Assembly (NCBI GenBank): GCA_003513495.1 | Contig: DOPM01000020.1 | Location: forward strand, 164,575 to 228,574 | Reading direction: 5' to 3' | Length of the DNA stretch: 64,000 nt | Source: Desulfosporosinus sp. | GTDB taxonomy: Bacteria > Bacillota > Desulfitobacteriia > Desulfitobacteriales > Desulfitobacteriaceae | In this document: in pieces, positions 27,001 through 35,348 of the stretch | How the letters are laid out: each line of letters begins with the position of its first letter | Position numbering within the stretch: the stretch's first letter is position 1 | Made by a program: the position numbers and the translations under genes | The notes under the pieces: generated by a model | What the model was told of the DNA's origin: nothing | What the model saw: only the letters and a program-made list of their open reading frames with translations | Databases searched by the model: none

Positions 27001-27029
27001 ATTCTACGCTAATGACCTTAATCCTGCAA
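27001..27029 (-). promoter_or_regulatory. Sigma-A promoter of the dcw cluster
   Basis: TTGCAG and TAGAAT are separated by 17 bases on the minus strand, about 60 bases upstream of the mraZ start. It directly adjoins the MraZ boxes. Confidence 0.75.
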
Positions 27030-27289
27030 CCAACTCTTTTTTCTTAAAACAATATCTAAACAAAGGAAGAAGGTCCTACTCCTCTTACCCATTAGGCTTG
27101 TGACTAATTTTGTCGACTATACACTAATAACCACTGTTAAACGGCATCAAATCTTCATGATTATATTCAATAGTTGCAAAAACGACAATAAAAACGAATC
27201 GCCTCAAATCTATTAGAAAATACTGACAACTATTGTCGTTTTCTTTAACCATCTATCTAAGAAAAAAATTCCCAGAATTTTGAGCAAAA
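27030..27289. repeat. Intergenic region with a 12-bp inverted repeat
   Basis: This gap between mraZ and lpdA contains no gene that I can support. Arms 27179-27190 and 27231-27242 (AAAACGACAATA and its complement) flank a 40-base loop. The layout is like the larger palindrome after ftsZ, but the sequences differ. Confidence 0.5.
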
Positions 27290-27325
27290 ATAATCGCCGT
27301 TTAAGGTTTGATCCCTTAAACGGCG
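27290..27325 (-). terminator. Rho-independent terminator of lpdA
   Basis: A perfect 12-bp stem (CGCCGTTTAAGG and its complement) around a 7-base loop is followed on the minus strand by ATTATTTTTG. It lies 27 bases after the lpdA stop. Confidence 0.85.
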
Positions 27326-27351
27326 TTCGATAAAACGACCTCACTATGAGA

Positions 27352-28734
27352 CTATGCTAAATGAAGTGGTTTTCCCTCAATCCCATGTGCTGCCTCCATA
27401 ATTGTTTCCGGCAAGGTTGGGTGGGCGTGGACCGTCCGTGCAATGTCCTCGGCTCTAAGCCCTTTTTGCACGGCAAGAACTAATTCTGATATTAAGGTAC
27501 TCGCCTGTGGACCCATGATACTGGCTCCTACGACAACCCCTTCAGCATCTGCCAAAATTTTAACCAGCCCAATGCTTTCTCCTAGGGCTAGGGCCTTACC
27601 ATTAGCGGAAAACGGAAACTTACTCACACGATAATCCTTCCCTGAAGCCTTTAATTCCTGTTCAGTATACCCAACGGTGGCAATTTCAGGATGAGTGAAT
27701 ATTGCACTAGGTATTGCTTTATAACTCATCTCAACTGAACGGCCAGCAATATGTTCTACTGCGATGATTCCTTCTTCAGAAGCCACATGGGCCAACATAA
27801 TACCTCCGACAACATCACCGATCGCATAAACATTGGGAAGGTTGGTCTGCATTTGAGAGTTCACTTTGATGACCCCTCTTTCCGTCTCTAAACCTAAACC
27901 TTCCACGTCGATCCCCTTCATACTAGGTCTCCGTCCAGTGGATAACAGGACTCGATCAGCCGGAATGTCCTTTAAACCTTTAGCATCTTCAACCTGAACG
28001 ACGAGATTATCCCCTTCTTGCCGAATCTGTTTTACAGCAGTCTTGGTCAGAATATCGATCCCACTGCGTTTTAACAACGGAGTTAACCGCTTGGGAATTT
28101 CCTCATCAATGGTAGGCAATAACGTCGGGAGCATTTCCACCACACTAACGTTAACTCCAAAGGACTCGTATATCGAAGCAAATTCTAAGCCTATTACTCC
28201 GCCTCCGATAATAACTAGACGTTTTGGCAGATCTGTCCCTTCGAGAATCTCATCACTGGTCTCAACACCTGGAAGGTCAGCCCCCGGTATCGGGATACGT
28301 ACAGGCACAGACCCTGTGGCCAGGACAACATTTTTAACGTTTAAATCTTCAACTCCATTTTCCGTCGTCACAGAAATCTGTCCAACTCTTTTAAACTCTC
28401 CCCAACCCTTTACAACACGAATATTCGCTGATTTCATTAGCTTCTCTACTCCGCCTACCAGCGAATTGACAATTTGATCTTTACGAGCAACCACAGCTCC
28501 ATAATCCATTCGTTTGTCACCGGCGAACAAACCAAATTCTTCAGCACGCCCCATCTCACGCCATAAATCCGCACTCTTAACCAATGCCTTAGTAGGAATA
28601 CACCCCCGGTTCAAACACGTACCACCTAAACGATCACCCTCAACCAGTACCACTGATAAGCCCAGTTGGGCAGCTCTTAATGCACAAACATATCCTCCAG
28701 GTCCTCCGCCTAAAATACCAACCTGATAATCCAC
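27352..28734 (-). CDS. lpdA: Dihydrolipoyl dehydrogenase
   Basis: This 460-residue FAD disulfide oxidoreductase reoxidises dihydrolipoamide of 2-oxoacid dehydrogenase or glycine cleavage complexes. It shows the FAD loop GGGPGGYVCALRAAQLG, the redox disulfide GGTCLNRGCIPTK, the NAD loop IGGGVIGLEFAS, the second FAD motif NVYAIGDVVGG, and the C-terminal catalytic pair HAHPTLPE. No E1, E2 or glycine cleavage gene is adjacent and it has its own terminator, so it appears to be a single-gene unit. Confidence 0.95.
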   Translation of the reverse strand: MDYQVGILGGGPGGYVCALRAAQLGLSVVLVEGDRLGGTCLNRGCIPTKALVKSADLWREMGRAEEFGLFAGDKRMDYGAVVARKDQIVNSLVGGVEKLMKSANIRVVKGWGEFKRVGQISVTTENGVEDLNVKNVVLATGSVPVRIPIPGADLPGVETSDEILEGTDLPKRLVIIGGGVIGLEFASIYESFGVNVSVVEMLPTLLPTIDEEIPKRLTPLLKRSGIDILTKTAVKQIRQEGDNLVVQVEDAKGLKDIPADRVLLSTGRRPSMKGIDVEGLGLETERGVIKVNSQMQTNLPNVYAIGDVVGGIMLAHVASEEGIIAVEHIAGRSVEMSYKAIPSAIFTHPEIATVGYTEQELKASGKDYRVSKFPFSANGKALALGESIGLVKILADAEGVVVGASIMGPQASTLISELVLAVQKGLRAEDIARTVHAHPTLPETIMEAAHGIEGKPLHLA

Positions 28735-29052
28735 GTTACCACTCTCCTTCTGTACGATTCTCCAATATTCAACTTACCTTATCATTATCCCTGCTAGATT
28801 ATCAAGGAATTATTGCAAGGCTAAAACCCCTATCAATATGTCCATCACTATCCCATCATATGCACCCGATTCTGAATAAGCCCTTTGTACTTGGGATACA
28901 AGAGGCCCTAACATCAGCACCGTCCTTACTAATAATACCATGGCCACTCCAGGGGCATAAAGCACGCACTAATAGGAAGCATGAGAACTATCCCATGCTT
29001 CCTAAACGCTTAATACCAGTGCAGAGTTCCTTACCGCCTCTGTCTAATGGAT
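28735..29052. other. Intergenic region with a hairpin at 28973-29004
   Basis: TAGGAAGCATG (28973-28983) pairs with CATGCTTCCTA (28994-29004) across a 10-base loop, shortly after the LysM gene stop. There is no T-tract, so it is a weak terminator candidate. A minus-strand frame of about 50 hydrophobic codons (around 28813-28970) lacks a ribosome-binding site and may be a gene remnant or chance. Confidence 0.45.
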
Positions 29053-29673
29053 TTAACCGTAAAACTCCATTGTAGATACCCCTGGTATCAATAAGATTTG
29101 TCCCGGATAAATAAGATCTGGGTTGCGCAAGTTGTTCGCAAGAATAATAGCCTGCATCGTCGTGCCATAACGATTAGCGATTTTCCAAACGGAATCACCT
29201 TTTTTCACTACATAAACCTCAAGCTCAGGCTTCGGTGTAGGGAGAGGGGAAGGCATTGGACAATGATGTTCGTGGTGATGCTGCATAGGTGTTCCACAAG
29301 GTGAGCAAGGCCGTGGGCCATCAAGATCGAGGGTAGCATAACCAGGATCCATATCAACGTCTAGATTCACAAAGCCCCCAGGCGGATACATACCAGGTGC
29401 ACAACCCATCATGCCTCCCGCCATTCCTGGCATACCGTGGTGCATACCATGCATGCCTTGCATTCCTTGCATGCCTTCCATACCCTGCACACCTTCCATA
29501 CCCTGCATACCCTGCATACCTTGCATACCTTGCATTCCTGCCATACCTTGCATTCCTGCCATACCTTGCATTCCTGCCATACCTTGCATTCCTCCCATAC
29601 CTTGCATTCCTCCCATTCCCGGAAACATACCAGAAGAAAGATTTGGATTATAAGCAACGGAACGTAAGTCCAT
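29053..29673 (-). CDS. LysM protein with Met-Gly-Gln tandem repeats
   Basis: The 206-residue product has three parts: a short N-terminus, a low-complexity region (about 17-92) of GMQGM/GMAGM/GMEGM/GMHGM repeats, and a C-terminal LysM domain (about 155-200) with VKKGDSVWKIANRYGTTMQAIILANNL. Between them lies a Pro/Cys/His segment with CSPCG and HHHEHHCP. There is no signal peptide. LysM proteins of this form resemble spore coat or exosporium proteins such as SafA. AAAGGAGG selects this ATG. A spore-surface role is inference. Confidence 0.85.
   Translation of the reverse strand: MDLRSVAYNPNLSSGMFPGMGGMQGMGGMQGMAGMQGMAGMQGMAGMQGMQGMQGMQGMEGVQGMEGMQGMQGMHGMHHGMPGMAGGMMGCAPGMYPPGGFVNLDVDMDPGYATLDLDGPRPCSPCGTPMQHHHEHHCPMPSPLPTPKPELEVYVVKKGDSVWKIANRYGTTMQAIILANNLRNPDLIYPGQILLIPGVSTMEFYG
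29412..29640 (-). repeat. Tandem repeats inside the LysM gene
   Basis: Fifteen-base units coding for Gly-Met-Gln-Gly-Met variants are repeated many times, several identical in DNA. Such an array is likely to vary in copy number by slippage. Confidence 0.9.
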
Positions 29674-29700
29674 ATTAATTTCCTCCTTTAACAGTAGCAA

Positions 29701-30007
29701 GATTATCTTTGTTACGTTTTATTATTTTCTTGCCCTTAATTAATAACAATATATGGTACTTAATCCATAATGTGTATGTACTTAAAAATAATTTGATTCT
29801 GTTTTAAATTAATGAGTTTACCTTAATAAACCTTGTACTTTAATGAATAGAACCAGTCTATAATTTAGAAAGCTTGGCTAACACAAAGCCTTTAGGCGCT
29901 GTAGCCATGGACGACCAATTCAAAAAAAGAACTGGCCTTTTAGACCAGCTCTTATCAACTAAATATAATATTATGTGTAATTATCCTTTACAAACTGTAA
30001 GGTTCTT
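29701..30007. other. AT-rich gap with the DUF1858 gene terminator
   Basis: No gene is supported here. The right part holds the terminator listed separately; the rest (29701-29870) is AT-rich sequence upstream of the LysM gene and probably holds its promoter, which I could not fix. Confidence 0.5.
29922..29953 (-). terminator. Rho-independent terminator after the DUF1858 gene
   Basis: On the minus strand AGAGCTGGTC pairs with GGCCAGTTCT (two G-U pairs), followed by a run of seven T. It lies 55 bases after the DUF1858 gene stop. Confidence 0.85.
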
Positions 30008-30205
30008 CTACACAGCAGCAATAGCCTTGTTTAATTTTGCAACGAGTTCATCAGGATTTTGTCCATGGGTTAAAGCGGCACCTTCTACACTTTCCATAGT
30101 AGAAGAAGGACATCCTAAACAATGCATCCCAAGTTCTAAGAAAACTTGAACCGTTTGAGGATACTGCTTCAAGGCTTGGCCCACAGTCATCTCTTTTGTG
30201 ATCAT
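30008..30205 (-). CDS. DUF1858 small disulfide protein
   Basis: The 65-residue protein belongs to the DUF1858 family, often annotated as hybrid-cluster-associated redox disulfide protein. The core is MTVGQALKQYPQTVQVFLELGMHCLGCPSS, with a CxxC pair suited to redox or metal binding. A good ribosome-binding site (GAGGGGG) precedes the ATG. It is a single-gene unit with its own terminator. The physiological partner is unknown. Confidence 0.88.
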   Translation of the reverse strand: MITKEMTVGQALKQYPQTVQVFLELGMHCLGCPSSTMESVEGAALTHGQNPDELVAKLNKAIAAV

Positions 30206-30282
30206 AAAATTACCCCCTCGTAATTCTCAGTAAAATACTGGGTATTATTATAGAGCATAATTGCCTGTTAGGCAAACCAGAT

Positions 30283-30314
30283 AACCGAGGTCCGAGGTAC
30301 GAAGTCCGAACTCT
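30283..30314. repeat. 7-nt-period TCCGAGG-type repeat
   Basis: CCGAGGT, CCGAGGT, ACGAAGT and CCGAACT run in exact 7-base register. This is a C-rich variant of the TTCGA family, upstream of the DUF1858 gene. Confidence 0.65.
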
Positions 30315-30333
30315 AGGTTAGAATAATTGCATG

Positions 30334-30598
30334 GACGGTGCACATGAAATGTGCCGTCTTCCCCAAACTACGTCCTGGACCCTAGCCCGGGACGCAGTGT
30401 CACACGAGCGCGGGGTCTTTACGTAAGCAGCTAAGCAAACTTCCGTTCAAGCGACCCCAGACCGGGGTAGTGTACAGGGATGTACACTACCACCAATGCG
30501 CCATGGACGGCGCTTTTGGTGGGAACCCCGCTCCCCAAAGCCAAGAGCTTGAACGGTTAGTTTGCTCTGCGTCGTAAGCACCGAGCGCTGTGTGACAC
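30334..30598. repeat. Large multi-branched palindromic element
   Basis: Nested complementary arms are visible. The outer stem is GTGTCACAC (30397-30405) with GTGTGACAC (30590-30598). An inner 17-bp stem with a small bulge joins about 30435-30452 to 30547-30565 (CCGTTCAAGC/GCTTGAACGG). Two hairpins sit inside: GTAGTGTACA with its exact complement, and CCACCAA-GCGCC with GGCGC-TTGGTGG. A further hairpin (30334-30358) precedes it. No coding frame spans it. It looks like a structured RNA or a non-autonomous mobile element. Confidence 0.65.
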
Positions 30599-30616
30599 AA
30601 GTCCCCCACAAGTCCC

Positions 30617-31696
30617 CTACACAAGTCCTCTCATCCCACCCAAAAGCCTATAAATATGCTCCGACAATTCCTTTTCAAGAGTACCAGTTCCACAACTTGG
30701 TGTTAACATGCTTTGTTGGTGAAGAAGATCCTCATCAATTCCACGTTTAACGAGCTCCTTAATGTTGTTTTCCAAGCGCTGAACTAAACTTGGAGCAGTT
30801 TCTTCCCAGGCGACAGGATTGGTAGGAACAATACCCCATGAGATAATGCCTCCCCGATTTAAAAACCCTTTAAGGGGCTCGGCAAGAGCCATCATGCTCT
30901 GAAAATAATCATATGCATCAAAATTGACAACTTGAACCTTAGAGTCAAAAAGAAGGCTCCAATCCATGCCTGCACAGACATGTGCCCCTGGAATCCCCCC
31001 TTGGCGGATAATTCCTTCAAAAATTGTGTCGAGATCTTGGATCAGCTGCTCCCTCTTTAAGGTCACATGGGTTGAAGCACCAAAACCATAAAGTGCGGGG
31101 TCATCAACAGTCATTAACACAGGCAAACCAAAGGTTCGGAGCCGTTTTGTCTGCCATTCAGCATGCAAGGCAAGGGCTTTAAGCAACATGTCCCGAAGGG
31201 TATCATCATAATAACTAGATCGTCTGTTTTTATCCGTAATTTGCATTCCCACCGTTAATGGGCCGCTGAGCTGTCCTTTAAGCAGCAAAGCATCCCGAGT
31301 CCCGAAACCCTCAAGATCACGATAGAAGGCTTCGAATCCTTCCCCACCTTGCGGACTGAAGCCAAAACGTTCCAGAGCTCGTTCATTTCCCTCAATAGCC
31401 TCTAAATAAAGGGAATAAAATTCAGTCATTCTTTCAACCCAATCCGTAGTTTCCATTTGAAACTTGGGATTTTCGAAATCTTCGATGATGCCGGTTTCAA
31501 TCAAAACATTTAAGTATTGCCCAACAAATGAACTCTCTGGTCCTGCTTTAGGAAGCTGAGGCCAATGGGGTGCTTGGGGAGCACTCTCCCAAATCAGTTT
31601 TAAAGCTTCATCGCCACTAGTTTGAGGAACACTGCCGACTCCTGTTGCTAGAAAATGGGGTCTAAAGTTTTCGTTTTTCATATTCATACCATCCAA
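30617..31696 (-). CDS. MetE/UROD-superfamily methyltransferase-like protein
   Basis: The 359-residue protein resembles the catalytic domain of cobalamin-independent methionine synthase (UROD/MetE-like TIM barrel). The opening LATGVGSVPQTSGDEALKLI, the barrel motif VDDPALYG, and the zinc-type ligands in GAHVCAGMDW (His-x-Cys) and TPSCGTGTLE (Cys) are in family order. It lacks the N-terminal half of MetE. Such core-MetE proteins are thought to use other methyl donors, often corrinoid proteins. Start choice is uncertain: three in-frame ATG codons lie within six codons, none with a strong ribosome-binding site. Confidence 0.75.
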   Translation of the reverse strand: MDGMNMKNENFRPHFLATGVGSVPQTSGDEALKLIWESAPQAPHWPQLPKAGPESSFVGQYLNVLIETGIIEDFENPKFQMETTDWVERMTEFYSLYLEAIEGNERALERFGFSPQGGEGFEAFYRDLEGFGTRDALLLKGQLSGPLTVGMQITDKNRRSSYYDDTLRDMLLKALALHAEWQTKRLRTFGLPVLMTVDDPALYGFGASTHVTLKREQLIQDLDTIFEGIIRQGGIPGAHVCAGMDWSLLFDSKVQVVNFDAYDYFQSMMALAEPLKGFLNRGGIISWGIVPTNPVAWEETAPSLVQRLENNIKELVKRGIDEDLLHQQSMLTPSCGTGTLEKELSEHIYRLLGGMRGLV

Positions 31697-31725
31697 TCTG
31701 AATTAATTATCCTACTAAACTCACT

Positions 31726-33918
31726 TTAGGTAAACAGATTTAGAAATTGAGTGTGCCACATGGTCCTCAATTGATCGAGGATCGGTTCAACTAGTGGTAA
31801 CAACCAATTCCAAAGGAAAATCCAATCTGCCAGGTAGAAAAAAGCCCCTACTGATAATGATGCAATAATGACTCCTGGTACCCAGAGGAATGGGTGGTAG
31901 CGACCCTTAATGCGGTGGATATCATGAATACGTATCGGCAGAAATAACGATAGCAAAAGGATATAACCAATAACAGGTCCATAATAGGGAACCCCCCAAG
32001 GTAATAAAGCCCAGCTAATTGCTACTAATATCGCCCAGCGATAACGCCTTTCCAGCCAATATATTAGTCCTATTTCATGAGGTACATCTGGCAAATGAGG
32101 TGCAGCTACACCAACTTGAAGCAATCTCATAAGCATAAATAGCCCTACAAAGGTCGCCCAGATCAACCAAGGAGATTGGGCCTGTAACAACTCAATTCTA
32201 GGCCATAAATGCGAAAACCAAGGATTAATATGAATGGGAATTCGAAACAAGCCAGAAGTGACGAGACCTGCTAGCATACAGATACGCGCAAATACAAACA
32301 ATCCATTCCAGAGCCAAGCGTTGCGCAAACGGCGTTTCGGCTTTGTATCAAAAATCTCCTTATAGCGCCAAGTTACTGATCGTATATTCATCCAGCCTAA
32401 GAAAAGCATTATTACGGCTAAAACTCCCGCGAAAATGTGTTCCTTTTCCCAACGAACATCGATGATTGGAGGAGTACTGACTGTCACCTTTCCCCATTCT
32501 TCTTGGATTGCCGTGCCTTGAACAACAACGGATTGCTCTTTCGAGAGTCCTGTAAGACTATTAGGATTTAATGTGAGAGCAAAGGCCAAATTCGGGTGAA
32601 CTTCATTTTGAGCCTGTTGAAAATACGTCTGAGCCAAGCCATCAGAGGCCAGACCTTTTCCAACCGTCCAAGCCCAGAGAGAAGGATGAAGCATCTTCTC
32701 TGAGATTAGGTTTCGAAAATCATCCGGTTGTGGTAGACGCTGAGAAGGGATTAACTCAACGGGTAGTTCAACCCATAAACCTATTCCTACTTTGTCAGCA
32801 GCCTGTAACCAAAGTTCATCTGGGAGCTGCCCAATAAAATAAATAAGGTTGGTTCCCTTTTGTCGTTCAGATTTTAACCAGGCTTCTAAATCTCCAGTAT
32901 TTCTTAGTTTATATTCCTCCTGAGGAGTTAAAGCCTCCCCAATAATCGGGATTATTTGATCATTTAAAACCCACTTCCCTGATTCAAGGGAGATGGTACG
33001 GAGACCTAAGGGCAAAGACAAATCATCCATATCACCTTTATTGTTCGAAACGATTAAGCGTAACTGATAGAGATATGGATCTTCCGTTGTCCAACGCCGA
33101 GCTTCTGGTATTGTAAAGCTTAAGGTCACAGCTTGGCGATCCGCACTTTCCTCGGGAGGTATAGTAAGGGTTTGCTCGGCTAGACCTGCCGAGCCATCTG
33201 AGATCACACCGTAAACCGTCCAAGGTCCTTCCTGTAAAAAACCTCTATGCAACAAATCAGTCTTTACTGTTATCTGAGCAGTGGTCCCTATCCAATCAGC
33301 CTTCACCTGCGGTCGCATAATGGTCGTTTCTACGACGGCTTCCAAACGGATATCACCCTTGATATACCCGGACTTTGGCCAAGCGGACCCTAAGAACGAA
33401 GCTCGCTGCCCTTCACCTCCCGTGAGCTCAACTAAAAGAATATTATCCTCCCCATAGCGAAATGCCTTTGGCAAAATCTCTAATTCATTCGCCCCGCCGC
33501 TTCCTTCAAATTCTCCTATTTTCTGGGTGTTAGAGATTCCATTTAAGTAAACGTTAGCATGCCCTTGAACACCGTTAAATGTCAGCACCATGGTCCTGGA
33601 ACTCCACTCTCCAGGGATTAGCAATCGTTTAGTTACCACTGAAAATCTCGAACTTGAAGGAAGAACTAATGAACTTCCTCTCGTTAGGAAGGATTGATTG
33701 TTATTTCCTTGGGAACGTTCAGATTCCGTAGTCCAAGCCTGGCGCAGTGACGTAAACTGATTCCAACTCCCGTTTAAATTCTGAGTAAAACGGGTTGAGC
33801 TTATACCACTTTGCCCTGCATATAGAGACTCTCCTTCAGGACTCCTCCAATTCCACCAAAGACTTCCTATTGCTAATGCCCATAAGGCCATAAAAATCAT
33901 GAAGCGACGATTGAACAT
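31726..33918 (-). CDS. Membrane protein with a degenerate glycoside hydrolase 2 region
   Basis: The 730-residue product has an N-terminal signal anchor (MFNRRFMIFMALWALAIG). It continues with a GH2-like sugar-binding jelly roll (WSSRTMVLTFNGVQGHANVYLNG, YGEDNILLVEL), an Ig-like domain (DPYLYQLRLIV) and a shortened TIM-barrel-like region, and ends with about six membrane helices (from about residue 500). In active GH2 enzymes HPS--WSLGNE carries the acid/base Glu; the matching segment here is HPSLWAWTVGKG, so that Asn-Glu pair is missing. It is probably not a hydrolase and may bind glycan at the surface. It lies 29 bases upstream of the MetE-like gene. Confidence 0.7.
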   Translation of the reverse strand: MFNRRFMIFMALWALAIGSLWWNWRSPEGESLYAGQSGISSTRFTQNLNGSWNQFTSLRQAWTTESERSQGNNNQSFLTRGSSLVLPSSSRFSVVTKRLLIPGEWSSRTMVLTFNGVQGHANVYLNGISNTQKIGEFEGSGGANELEILPKAFRYGEDNILLVELTGGEGQRASFLGSAWPKSGYIKGDIRLEAVVETTIMRPQVKADWIGTTAQITVKTDLLHRGFLQEGPWTVYGVISDGSAGLAEQTLTIPPEESADRQAVTLSFTIPEARRWTTEDPYLYQLRLIVSNNKGDMDDLSLPLGLRTISLESGKWVLNDQIIPIIGEALTPQEEYKLRNTGDLEAWLKSERQKGTNLIYFIGQLPDELWLQAADKVGIGLWVELPVELIPSQRLPQPDDFRNLISEKMLHPSLWAWTVGKGLASDGLAQTYFQQAQNEVHPNLAFALTLNPNSLTGLSKEQSVVVQGTAIQEEWGKVTVSTPPIIDVRWEKEHIFAGVLAVIMLFLGWMNIRSVTWRYKEIFDTKPKRRLRNAWLWNGLFVFARICMLAGLVTSGLFRIPIHINPWFSHLWPRIELLQAQSPWLIWATFVGLFMLMRLLQVGVAAPHLPDVPHEIGLIYWLERRYRWAILVAISWALLPWGVPYYGPVIGYILLLSLFLPIRIHDIHRIKGRYHPFLWVPGVIIASLSVGAFFYLADWIFLWNWLLPLVEPILDQLRTMWHTQFLNLFT

Positions 33919-34010
33919 ATAATTGCGCTCCCCTTCATTAATACAGTTAGTAATCTTTTATTGATAATTGAGGTATTCGTGAAAGATTATTAAAAACCCT
34001 TGCACATAAT

Positions 34011-34069
34011 AAAAAAAACCCACTTAAGTAAACCTAGTTCCTAAAGGACCAAGTTTTTTAAATGGGTTT
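34011..34069 (-). terminator. Terminator of the perR gene
   Basis: On the minus strand AAACCCA-TTAA and TTAA-TGGGTTT enclose an inner GGTCC/GGA stem, followed by a T-rich run of eight. It lies about 45 bases after the perR stop. Confidence 0.75.
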
Positions 34070-34113
34070 ATCGTAATTTTACTAACATTTTAATTTTAGC
34101 TAAACAAGTTACC

Positions 34114-34542
34114 CTAATTAAATTTTTCATCCTTACGGCACTCTGGGCAAATACCATAAAACTCCATACGATGCCCTAGAATTAGAAAACCGGATTTTTC
34201 CATAACCTCTTGTTCCATTTCGATAAGGGGACCATGGAAATCTGCTACCTTACCACACTTTGAGCATACAATATGGTAATGGTTATTTGGGTTACCGTCA
34301 AAACGACTCGCCATATCCCCATAGGACAACTCCAGAAGATGTCCATGCTCTTTAAGCATGTTTAATGTATTATAAATTGTCCCTAGACTAACCCCTGGAA
34401 ACTTTGCCTTAACGTGATGATAAATTTCATCAGCCGTAGGATGAGAGCGAGTTTCGAGAAGAAATTCTAAAATTGCTTGCCTCTGGGGTGTAAAGCGAAC
34501 ACCTTTATCTTTTAATTGTTTAAGGATCCCAATTGCATTCAT
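34114..34542 (-). CDS. perR: Fur-family regulator, PerR type
   Basis: The 142-residue protein has a winged-helix domain (RFTPQRQAILEFLLE, GTIYNTLNMLKE) and a dimerisation domain with two CxxC zinc sites (CSKCG, CPEC). Residues that bind the regulatory metal in PerR are present: His in SHPTADEIY, Asp in ASRFDG, the two His of NHYHIVC and Asp in VADFHG. PerR senses peroxide by metal-catalysed His oxidation. The ATG behind GAGG is chosen over one five codons upstream. It has its own terminator. Confidence 0.88.
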   Translation of the reverse strand: MNAIGILKQLKDKGVRFTPQRQAILEFLLETRSHPTADEIYHHVKAKFPGVSLGTIYNTLNMLKEHGHLLELSYGDMASRFDGNPNNHYHIVCSKCGKVADFHGPLIEMEQEVMEKSGFLILGHRMEFYGICPECRKDEKFN

Positions 34543-34652
34543 GTGCTGTATCCTCATTTCCTAGTGTTTGAAATTATTTTTAATTAGATTTTAAGTCAAT
34601 CTAGTAAATTTGTCAACGTCTTAATAATTTACCCTTATAAGAATTGAAAAAA

Positions 34653-34988
34653 AGATCCTTCGCCATGCTCAGGATGACACTGTACTATGTCATACTGAAC
34701 GCAGTGAAGTATCTTGACCCAATACTCTTTTTTAATTCCTCAGTGGTACATCCTAAGCTGCATGGAAGTCTGATACGTTAAAGAAAACCCGGCTTCACCG
34801 AGCCTTAGCGAAAGCGAAACCGTTGGTTGCACCGGCGAGTGGGCGAGCCTCGGAATGCTGCGGTGACGAAGACACTGTCTTCGCACGAATTAGCTTTCTT
34901 GCAGGATGTGGGCGATGCTACCCGACCCAAAGGACCTATTTTCATTCATCAGTGGTGCCGCAAAGCGGCATGGGGGTCTGATAAGTAT
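34653..34988. repeat. Composite of dispersed palindromic repeats
   Basis: No gene is supported in this gap. It contains, in order, a GATCCTTCGCC/CAGGATGACA unit with a TCATACTGAACGCAGTGAAG unit, a degenerate CTGCATGG-AGTCTGATA unit, one copy of the GAAGACACTGTCTTC element (34868-34904) ending CTTGCAG, and a GTGCCGCAAAGCGGCAT unit followed by GGGGTCTGATA. Each family recurs elsewhere in the window. Confidence 0.7.
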
Positions 34989-35005
34989 TAAATCTGATAA
35001 GTATT

Positions 35006-35036
35006 AAAAAGGAGAGTTATGATTAACTCTCCCTTT
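35006..35036 (-). terminator. Terminator of the ferredoxin gene
   Basis: GGAGAGTTA and TAACTCTCC form a perfect 9-bp stem with a 4-base loop. On the minus strand it is followed by TTTTTAAT. It lies about 40 bases after the ferredoxin stop. Confidence 0.85.
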
Positions 35037-35071
35037 TCTGTAGCTTTGTTTGCTTAATAATACTTAAATAC

Positions 35072-35242
35072 TTACGCTGGGTTTGGTGCTTCAACTGGAC
35101 AAACGGTAGCGCATGAACCGCAATCGATACAAAGTTCTGCATCAATTACGAATTGTCCGTCGCCTTCACTAATTGCAGATACTGTGCATTCTCCTTCACA
35201 AGCACCACAACTAATGCATTCTGAATTAATAACGTATGCCAT
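35072..35242 (-). CDS. 2[4Fe-4S] ferredoxin, clostridial type
   Basis: This short gene codes for 56 residues. Two canonical cluster motifs are present: CISCGACEGEC followed by a separate Thr (the usual CxxCxxCxxxCP-like pattern with a small insertion), and CIDCGSCATVCP. The start MAYVINSECI is typical of clostridial ferredoxins. AGGGGA precedes the ATG and a strong terminator follows. It is a soluble low-potential electron carrier. Its partners are not encoded next to it. Confidence 0.95.
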   Translation of the reverse strand: MAYVINSECISCGACEGECTVSAISEGDGQFVIDAELCIDCGSCATVCPVEAPNPA

Positions 35243-35348
35243 GACAAAAACATCCCCTTTTCTCCGAACTTCTTCGAAATCAATATACCAAAGCCACGGA
35301 AAAAAGGCAAGCTAAAAAAATTAGCATTTCCAATTACATAAAGAAAAC

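Noticed and set aside
28813..28980. Minus-strand frame of about 50 hydrophobic codons between the LysM gene and lpdA
   Set aside because: No ribosome-binding site, GTG start only, and no recognisable motif; may be a remnant but cannot be supported.
29397..29678. Several open frames on both strands across the LysM gene repeat region
   Set aside because: They arise from the low-complexity 15-base repeats (Cys-Ile-Pro, His-Thr-Leu and similar runs) and have no start signals.
34560..34640. PerR box upstream of perR
   Set aside because: AT-rich partial matches to TTATAATnATTATAA occur, but none has enough matching bases to claim.
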